This document shows, one piece after another, positions 55,775-64,000 of a stretch of DNA of 64,000 nucleotides. Made by a program: the position numbers and the translations under genes. Origin of the DNA: Ampelomyces quisqualis (Eukaryota > Ascomycota > Dothideomycetes > Pleosporales > Phaeosphaeriaceae); the NCBI GenBank assembly GCA_018398575.1, contig JAGTXZ010000009.1, forward strand, positions 806,001 through 870,000, in the 5' to 3' direction. The notes under the pieces are model-generated. The model did no database searches, was not told the DNA's origin, and was given only the letters and a program-made list of their open reading frames with translations. Position 1 is the stretch's first letter. Each line of letters begins with the position of its first letter.

Positions 55775-56453
55775 GGATTGAGATGGATGTGGTGGTTATC
55801 GAAATTTCTTGTGGCTCGTTTTAGAATTTGGATACTGCAGACTATATTAAGAGCGACCTCATTTTATGTGCATGTGCACGCCCATCCTTCCTGACTTGCC
55901 CATTTTCGACTGTGGGTGGCTCGTCGGTACCGGTACTAGATTAAGTCAACTGGGTTGATGACTAGAGGCGGGACTTCTTCAACATCGCTCAGTTGGCTCC
56001 GTTCTGCTCATTTGATGGAATCTCCTCTCGCCCGCTTGGAAATCGCTTTTGGAAAAAAGCACGAAGTACACTGCGTTGTCAAAGATTTGCACCTGGAACA
56101 TGTTCGCTTTCTGCCTGATCAACCTGCTCAGAGTTGTCTGAGACATGCGCAAACACCAAAATATTCAGCGACGGGTATTCCTTTATCAAAGGCTAGTGCC
56201 CTCAATCTTTTCTATGATTGGACCACAGGGTGACGGAATAGTTTGCTTCCCGTACGCCCTTTCACTCATATTTGTGCCATCTTTCACTCTACTAGCTTGC
56301 TCGCGGCTTATCGATTGTCCGCTCCCGCACAGTATAAAACCTGCTTGCACCTCGTACTTTCGCTCTTCTCCTCATCCTCCGCTTCTCGTTCAGCCTTTCG
56401 CGCCTCGATTACCATACATCGTGGAGCTGTTCCGGGCATCCTAAGGCGCAAGC
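55775..56453. other. Intergenic
   Basis: 3' region of FAT1-like gene and promoter of the dynamin-like gene. A pyrimidine-rich block (about 56270-56420) precedes the start codon, typical of fungal leaders, and TATAAAA-like GTATAAAACC is at 56332-56341. No gene seen. Confidence 0.4.
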
Positions 56454-58935
56454 ATGGATACACCACCTTCACCCACTGAGGTCGACCCGTTCACCACCGA
56501 CTCGCTCAAGAAGCTGCAGTCCACAGACGAGCGTCGACTACTCGACGTCGTCGACAAGCTGCGCCGCACAGGTCTCAATGGCACTATTGAGCTGCCACAG
56601 CTCGTGGTATGCGGTGACCAGTCTTCAGGCAAGAGCTCTGTGCTCGAGGCTGTAAGTAGCGCCTCCATATTGTGACAAAGCTGTACTGATTAAGCGTTAC
56701 ATCAGATCACAGAGATCCCGTTTCCGCGCAAAGCAGGCCTCTGCACGCGCTTTGCTACAGAGATTGTTCTGAGGCGCCAGCCTACAGCCTCCGTCACCAT
56801 CAAGATCAATCCGAGCAAACTTCGCGCGTCATCTGAGCAGGCCAATTTATCTGCATTCGGGCGAACGATCACTGACCTCGGTGAGCTTCCTGACGTTATT
56901 GAAGAAGCCGAGAGACAGATGGGTCTCGGAAAAATTGGCGAGTCCGCCGCATTCTCCAGGGACATTCTGAGCGTCGAGATTTCCGGTCCAGATAGGCCTC
57001 AACTGTAAGTCAACACGAAAACATTGTGATACATGCGCTAAAGATCTCAGCACACTTGTCGATCTTCCCGGACTTATCCATAGCGCTACAAAGTCGTCCA
57101 CCGAGGCCGACAAGGAGCTCATCTTCGGACTTGTACAAGAATACATGAAGAACCCCCGGACTATCATTCTCGCCGTCGTCTCCGCGAAGAATGACGCCGC
57201 GAACCAGATCATCCTGAGCTTGTTCAAGAAGATTGATCACAAAGGCTCTCGCACTTTGGGCATCATCACCAAGCCGGATTGTCTAAGCGCAGGCGACGAG
57301 CAATTTTGGCTTGACCTAGCTCTAAACAAGGAAGTATTTCTCCAGCGTGGGTGGCACATGATCAAGAATAGGTCGGAGAGCGAGATGGGGTACACCTTCG
57401 CGGAGCGCAACGCGGCGGAGCAGGCCTTTTTCGAAAAGGGACGTTTCAAAGACCTGCCCCGCCAGGCTGTTGGCATCGAAGCGTTGCGCGAGCGTCTGAG
57501 TACTCTCTTGCACCGCCATCTCGTGCAGGAGTTACCGTCACTGAAGGAAGAGATGAAGTCCAAGCTAGCTGCGACAACTACTGAACTACAGGGCCTTGGA
57601 GAGCGGCGCGAAACTCCGCAAGAGCAGAAGATGCTACTGACAGTCATATGTCATGAGATCAACCAGATTCTCAGAGACGCGGTCAACGGTGCTTATCTAC
57701 ATTCCTTTTTCGAAGAGTTTGATATTGACGCACCCATCATCGAGGGTCCAAATGTGCGTCGATTCCGAGCGGCTATTCAGGAACTGAACCACAGCTTTGC
57801 TGAGAACATCCGCCTACGTGGTCAAAAGTATAAGTCGAAGGATACAGGCGCCAAATCACCATCCGTTCGTAAGAGTGACAAAGAAGAGGACTCGGACGAT
57901 TCGGATGCAACAGACGATTCGATTGTATCAGACGAAGCAGGCTCGACAGATGGCGAAAACGCTACAGATGATGTGGATGATCTTCTGCCAGAGCCCAAGG
58001 AGTTGACCCCAGACGAATTCTTGGACTGGGTGAAGAAGGTCATGATTCGTTGTCGTGGACATGAGCTCCCAGGCAGTGCTAATCCTGGCGTTACAAGCCA
58101 TCTCTTTTGGGAGCAGTCTGAGCCCTGGAAGGAATTTGCCGAAAATCACATTGAGCAAGTTCGTCGCGCATGCCAGCTCTTCCTCCACCAGGTGCTCGAG
58201 TATGTCGCGCCAGCAGAGTTCAGGAAGCCTCTGGCAGAACTTGTTGTGAATGGCGTCCTCGATGAAACTTTCAATGACGCCAAACAAGAGCTCCGAAAGC
58301 TTCTTCAGGACAAGAAACACCACCCTAGGTAAGAGGAATCCTTTTCTCCAAGTGAAATGTGACTGATCATAGTAGCACCTACAACCACTACTACACCGAC
58401 AACGTTCAGAAGCGACGACGGGAAAAGTACGAGGCATTCACTCGACAGGCTCGCAAGACTGCAACGGGTAAACAGATGCATATATTCGGTAAGGGTACAG
58501 GAGAGGTCGCCTTGAACCCAAACTTGTTCCAAAAGGAGATGCTCAAGGCTGTTCAACAAGACATGGCAGTTTTCGCCGCCGAAGAGACACTTGAGAGCGC
58601 TCGTGCATACTACAAGGTCCGCCACATACTTCTACTCCACCGATACCTAGCTGCTGGCTAACATCCCACAGGACGAGGTGAAGTACTTTGTCCATGCCGT
58701 TACGAAGCAGGTCATCGAGCGCTGCATGGTCGATCCCCTCTGCGATAGAATCCTCAGTCCCAAGGTCGTCCAAGCCATGACCGACGAGGAGATTGCCTTC
58801 GTGGCTGCTGAGCCTCCTGAGACGATTTCACAGCGCGCGTTTCTCGAGGAGCGCAAGCAGATGTTGGAGAAGGGTTTCGAGATCTTCCGTGAGGCTATGG
58901 GTGGTGTGAAGAAGCGCGGTAAGAGCGGACGGTAG
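56454..58935 (+). CDS. Dynamin-family GTPase (Mx/Vps1-like, fungal type)
   Basis: Large self-assembling GTPase. Exons 56454-56651, 56706-57004, 57051-58328, 58373-58616 and 58672-58935, about 760 residues. G1 is GDQSSGKSSVLEA (about residues 54-66), G3 is DLPG (VDLPGLIH), G4 is TKPD (GIITKPDCL). Stalk segments follow (LPSLKEEMKSKL, EINQILRDAVNGAY), then an acidic insert (EEDSDDSDATDDS) in place of a PH domain, and a C-terminal GED-like helix (DEVKYFVHAVTKQVIERCMV). The middle domain has a long Asp/Ser/Glu run at about residues 450-500. It lacks a mitochondrial or membrane helix. Among fungal paralogues it fits the divergent Mx-like dynamins rather than Vps1 or Dnm1. Intron 3 has a tandem TAGTAG acceptor (58370-58375), so Ser may be included or omitted. 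Confidence 0.93.
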
Positions 58936-61900
58936 GATAATGTGTACTCGGTGACATGTTGGTCGCTTTTTGGCTTCTACTCAATCTTCGCGCAACGATG
59001 TAGATATGCGTTGGCGGGCTTGATACCGACCTGTTGATGCAAATTCATCACTGATACAGGGCAACTTTCTACATAGCATCTTGTGTGCCGCAGTCATGCA
59101 CCCCCATGTCTCAAGGAAAGGGTGTGTGCGAAGCGAGCGAGAGACACTTGGTCTAGAACACGCAGATGCGCACATGGATCAGCAAATATATCTTCTTGCT
59201 GCGGTTCAAGCATTGCTGCTCCACTTCTCAAAGCACTACAACGGTCTTCCATCTCACAAGAGTGAAGTGAGCTCTAAAAGATATATGAAGTCAAGTTTGT
59301 CAAGCGAATCTGCATTCGTTTAGATATTTGTTAGACGACATACGAGCCTTGGAAAACTCAACATAGACGCTACAAACAGTGTTACGTGGTAATTGCCTGT
59401 TGAAGCTTTGGCCCAGATTGTTTGCTCAGCACACTAACAAAGTTCCTGTTGCCGATCAATCCCCAATATCACTCCATCCACATCGCCCTTCCCGCCATCG
59501 CGATCGTAGGTATACTTAGCCGCTACCACGAACACTCACAACAATTCACTCCCCTAGCATGTGCTCCGTGGATCGGCCGTACCGCAAACATTCAGGCCTC
59601 CCGAACACAAGCTGTGCGAGCCCGTTCTCGTAGTTATTAGTGACAAGACACATTCAGACCGCTTCTTCAACATGCACGAATCCTGGCCCGTTATCAAAAG
59701 CAAGTTACCCTGTGCAACGTGTACGAAAAAGCTCGCCTACAGTGGAAGTTCGCTCGAGCTTCTGCCCTCAGGTCGGTATAGTGTGGCAACGCGGTGGTGT
59801 TGCACGACAGCACAATAAACGGGACGACTGCGCTCCTTTATACAAGCATGCAGCGTCTTCTTTGTGGGAAGAATGAGTGCGGGAGTTGGTGTAGCACCGC
59901 ATGGCTATTGCAGAGCGGCCTACCGACAGGACGCGGGATGGTACCCGTGAGCGAATGGAGGACCTGAAAAGAGTGAGATAAGAGAGGAAGTGGATGAGGG
60001 TGCAGACGATCTGTGCGTGACAGCATGTCTCACAACGTGAGGGTATGCCATTGTCGCGGGGGTCGGGTAGAAATTCCGCAGATCAGAGGCGGTAGCTAGG
60101 CTTGAAACCGCGCCGTTGTAGATCGCTTGAAAGCCCTAGATGCTCCTCGGCCAGTCGATACGCGTGAGGGTCTATGTTATTGTGCCGGCTCCATGTTGTT
60201 TACATGCACCACACCTTGCTACTTTAGGGCGAGTGGATGGACAGACTTCCTTCAGCACCCTTGCTATTTCAACGTAGTCTGGTTGGAACGCACATATTCT
60301 CTCCGTAGTTGCACAAGTAGGCCTGTGTGGAACTAGCCCTGTGGCCCCTGTCCACTGGTCCATGGTCCATGAACACCACTGTAGTCCAGCTAAACTACAT
60401 ACAAACACCCGCAGAACGGGGTAAAGAAGTGAATTTCTATGTCGGTCTTGGAAATGAGTCACCTCGGCAATTCCTGTGCGACGGGACTATCAACAGGGAA
60501 CAGGGGAGCCGGTCTACCATGGCCTTTGTTTCATCTGCTTTGGGCCGAGAAACTGTCGAGCTCTTTATGTCTCTTCTTCAAGTTCAAGTTCGATTTCTTG
60601 GCTTTCGCTGATGAAACATACCCAATGGGGTCCTTCTCCCGAACTAAGAACGTGGCTTGACGCTTGCTCAGCAAGCACGAAAAATCACGCTTGTCAATTT
60701 TGGCAACCAGATGGCACGGTCAGCTCGTTGGTACACCTAGTTTTGCGAGTTCGGCACGACACAGAAAGCTAGCTAGAGATCATATCGGCCAGAGCTGGTT
60801 TATGTTACTATGTCGCGAAGATCAAATGTATTTCCCTGTAGCGGATGCCCAGCCGTTTGTTTTCTGCAGAGGCGTCCTTGTCTGGTTAACAGGCCTGCGT
60901 TTATTGCTGCCGGTGGCTGGCCTGGACCAATTGTTACAAGCCGCGGCATCTGGTTGGACTTGCGAAGGGTAATAATGCGCTGCACACAGCCCTGGAGGAC
61001 GCACAGCCAACCAGAGATCTGTTGATACATGGTTAAGTCTGACACCGGTCCAGGCCGTATCGCTACCACGCATGTACAGGCACCAGAATATTGCGGATCA
61101 GCGTCTGGAAATCCGTAGCTTCATAAACGGCTTGCGGGCCTCCTGGTAATGCACTGCATGGTAATGCACTACCCGGCCCACGACCCAAGCGAAGTAGATC
61201 CTGGTTAGGCGACGTTGTTATCGTGAGGACCATATGACTGGTCAGTGGTCTATGCTTTGTTTGTGTAGCATTACCCGCATGTGCCACGACTTAGGTGCAC
61301 GCGTTCCTGTAATGTCCTGCGCACAGCATGATAATTTTTGGCTGATGGGAGCTCTATTGACCGCATCGATTCTTTGGTGTCCGCCTTTTGCCATGTAAAA
61401 TGACAGAGCGTCGCGGTGAAAAGTATCTACGCATGGCCGCCGAAACAAGACTCTGCTCTTTCGATAAGAGGGCTGAGCTTCACTGGTTTGGGATTAAGGT
61501 GTGATTAGTGTGGTGTGGGGGCCGCCATTGTGGAGACCTTCACCTCACCCATCCCTGAGGCCTTTGCATCGGATTTGCCAAGACGCATCACAGCATATGG
61601 CCAAGGCATCTCCAGGCTTTGACCTACCTATTATTGGTGAGGCTTGCTTCCTACCGAGCTAGAAGGATGTATCATGTATTGAAGTTGATCCAACGAAAGA
61701 GCGACTAGTCATAGTCCCGGCACATACATACAAGCTCGTAGCGTGATTTACCTCTACCTACCGCTAGCTTCACACAGTCCCACATCCCGTGCGAAAGACA
61801 TTTGTCGCCTCTGGCCCGATGCATTGCCTTTATTACACAAACTTCTCAAGCAGATTGTAAGCTCTTCAAGTCAAATGCCGCATTGTCTCACTCAAGCCGT

Positions 61901-62449
61901 TGCGGGCAGGTCACTTTCAGATAGCACTGTTGCTCTCTACCACTTCTTCAGCTCATCGTCACTATACATTCAGCCATACTATCCAACTCTCAAGCAAGCC
62001 TAGCGTGTGCCGTCGTACACGGCGCCCTCAAGCTTGCCACTGAGATGTATATCTAGAACATACCACAACTACCCTTACGTCTTTTTAACGAGCCCGTGTC
62101 AGGAAGGGTCCGAGAAGGATTCAATGTGAGGGCCTCCGACTATTTTGCCTGTTTCATTCATGCTGTGTTGCTTACCCCTCCTCAGTTCAACGAAGCCCGC
62201 CGCATTCACAGGCCTTGGAAAATTGCAACACTGGCACTCCACGAGCTCCTACCGCTGCCATGAGACCAGAATCTTCTTGTTCTAATGCCCGCTCGGCATC
62301 TAGCGAAAGCGTTGACTCTGATACTCCTCTCACTGCTGACAGCCGACCTGCCAAGAGGGAGACCTGTAGCGGAAGATCCAAATGGCTTACCATGCCGACG
62401 CCGACGTCATAAGTCTGGAGACAATGGGGCCGCTCTTTTCCAGAGTCAC
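58936..62449. other. Gene-poor interval of about 3.5 kb
   Basis: I found no gene that can be supported. Short frames on both strands lack protein-like features. The dispersed 23-nt repeat lies at 61168-61190, preceded by a short duplication of TGGTAATGCACT (61143-61170). A plus-strand frame at 62215-62412 (MENCNTGTPRAPTAAM...) ends just before the next gene and could be its first exon, but I could not find a splice that keeps the frame. Confidence 0.4.
61168..61190 (+). repeat. Dispersed 23-nt repeat, copy 2
   Basis: Exact match to 7190-7212, same orientation. Directly upstream, TGGTAATGCACT is repeated twice about 15 bases apart, which is not the case at the first copy. Confidence 0.7.
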
Positions 62450-63871
62450 ATGAGTGACGTATCAGGAAACATAGATGGTCTCTGGGAGAATATCACGAGC
62501 GTTGCAACGCAGCACACAATCTTCCGTAATGACATCAAGAATGTTCATTCAATGCAGGAGATTCAACTCAAAGCACTTAACAAGAACATTGAGGAGATAT
62601 GGGTCTGGTTGAAGAGAAGAGATGGAGTCCTAGCAGAATTAGAGACACTGAAGGCGCAAGTGAATGAAATGACTACTGCGCAGAAACAGAGAAACGAGCA
62701 GCTGCAGCAAGAGATGAGGGACATGAAATTGACGTTCGATGAGGCGTTAAAGAAGGGGGTTGCCGAACAGGTCAACAAATTTGAGGACAGGATTGAAAAG
62801 CTCGAAGCCTACCATGATGTACGCGACGTTGCTACTAAGAACCATCAAAGGCGCATCGAGAAGCTCGAGGAAGTGCGAGTCGAGATAGACGATGGCTTCA
62901 AAACAATTAAGGATACGTTACCCACCCTCGCCACAACTAATGCTATGACACAACTGGTAAAAGACGCCCAAGACGCAACAGATTACGAGTGTAAAAAGCG
63001 CAATACCGAGGTTGAAAGTTCAATTGAGAACCAGCTTGACACCACAAATACGAAGTTGAACACTACGAATGCCGAACTCGTGACTCAGAAGACCTCCTTG
63101 GAAGACTTCCAAAAAGCTGTGAGCAAGGTAATTCTCTCCACCGTGAAACTGAACATGGTCAGATAGCTAATTTTCTTCACCTAGATCTTGATTCTGCCAT
63201 GTGTACTTCGAGACGAGCCAGTTTTTCAAGCACGAACTGCACCTCTCACTCCAGCTTCTAGACCGACGATATCCCCACCTCAGCCTCCACCTGAAACCCA
63301 ACCTGAACCACCCCAACAATTGCCAAATAGTACCCCATCAAACCCCCCAACTGTAATAACATCACCCATGGACGATTTAAGGTTCTCAACTCCATGGCCA
63401 AAACTCATGCCCATTGCCCGCCCTCTAAAGCCAACAACTCCAAGCACTGCAACAAATAAAGATATGACCCCTCCCCTTACACCCCCAGCAACGCAAAAAG
63501 AGCCCTCTCCCCCTTCCCCAACCAGCCAAACCCCTCTGTCTCCACTGCCCCTGGTCCTCCCACCCAAATCCGATCCCTTCTCGCTCCCGCAAAATGCCCC
63601 GCGCGCTCCCCGCAAACAACTCGCATATCAGGAAGCCCAGCGCCGCGCCTCTCAGGGGCATGGAAGTTCATTCAAGGGTTCTGAACGGCGCGCCTCTGAA
63701 GAGCATATCCGCCCAACCGAGGGTTCACACCTCAATCGCACACTCATAAGCCAAGCCGAGATTTTCGGGGAGCCGCGCTTTCGCGACGATCGCGTGATGG
63801 ATTCGAGGTCCGATTCACCTGTTGTGGAGCGTGTTAGGGGGACGAGGTGGGGTCCAAGAGATGGAAGGTGA
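62450..63871 (+). CDS. Coiled-coil hypothetical protein with Pro-rich C terminus
   Basis: Exons 62450-63127 and 63185-63871 join in frame at an AAG/GTAATT to CACCTAG intron (57 bases), about 454 residues from MSDVSGNIDGLW. The first two thirds are long heptad-like helices (LKALNKNIEEIWVWLKRRDG, then EQLQQEMRDMKL, VNKFEDRIEKLEAY, NTKLNTTNAELVTQKTSLED), so a dimeric or trimeric coiled coil. The second exon is Pro/Ser/Thr-rich, with SH3-ligand-like PPQPPPETQPEPP and later an Arg-rich C terminus (RASQGHGSSFKGSERRAS). No catalytic motif. An upstream Ser-rich exon (62215-62412) may belong to the protein, so the start is uncertain. Function unknown. Confidence 0.6.
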
Positions 63872-64000
63872 AAATTTTGCCACGTCTCCTAATGCGTTTG
63901 AGTGGAAATGACTGGCTCAGATCTGGTATTATTTGAACTTTTTCGATTTATGGTGGCACAGGAGATGTCCTACTATTTTTCCTGCTCATATTGGTCAAGG

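Noticed and set aside
62215..62412. First exon of the coiled-coil gene
   Set aside because: The composition is plausible but no GT-AG pair joins it to 62450 in frame; left as a possibility.
1..64000. CRISPR arrays, rRNA and tRNA genes
   Set aside because: No regularly spaced direct repeats, no rRNA-like sequence and no clear tRNA cloverleaf were found by eye; a tRNA search program would settle the latter.

Overview
The window reads as nuclear DNA of a filamentous ascomycete, most likely a dothideomycete of the Pleosporales type. The reasons are intron-containing genes with introns of about 45-65 bases (GTRAGT-like donors, CTAAC/CTGAC-like branch sites), typical Pezizomycotina proteins, and a long block mutated in the way expected of repeat-induced point mutation (RIP). 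The order is an inference, not a match to a named genome.

Left arm (1-25.4 kb), gene dense: the 5' part of an FMN-dependent alpha-hydroxy-acid oxidase; a histidine acid phosphatase; a membrane-anchored short-chain dehydrogenase; a DUF262 (GmrSD N-terminal type) protein; an AT-rich degenerate patch; the ribosome-biogenesis factor Ipi1; a roadblock-type dynein light chain; a PMP20-type peroxiredoxin; Arp2/3 subunit 4, whose start codon is an exon of its own; the proteasome deubiquitinase Ubp6; cohesin kleisin Rad21; two adjacent CYTH-domain paralogues; a tyrosinase remnant; an Mpv17/PMP22 membrane protein; and a type II membrane GH16 glucanase.

Central block (25.4-38.8 kb): one LTR retrotransposon with exact boundaries. 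It has 177-bp direct LTRs beginning TGCTAC and ending GTAGCA and a 5-bp target duplication (TACCG). It is transcribed on the minus strand (gag, protease, RT/RNase H, integrase, chromodomain: a Ty3/gypsy chromovirus) and is now full of stop codons. Between the end of pol and the 3' LTR it carries a further reading frame of about 5.5 kb in the same orientation, which I do not recognise. This is the most unusual thing in the window. The insertion lies 24 bases past the GH16 stop codon (29 bases to the LTR edge).

Right arm (38.8-64 kb): a decayed glycosyltransferase-2 C terminus, a D-threonine-aldolase-like PLP enzyme, a disordered hypothetical protein, a secreted SurE-like protein whose catalytic motif is altered, a RasGEF with an N-terminal GTPase-like domain, a Fat1-type acyl-CoA synthetase, a dynamin-family GTPase and a coiled-coil hypothetical protein, separated by longer intergenic stretches.

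The genes are mostly independent housekeeping functions and I see no biosynthetic cluster. Exon coordinates were derived by hand from splice motifs and reading-frame continuity. I found no tRNA, rRNA or CRISPR array by eye, but tRNAs could be missed.
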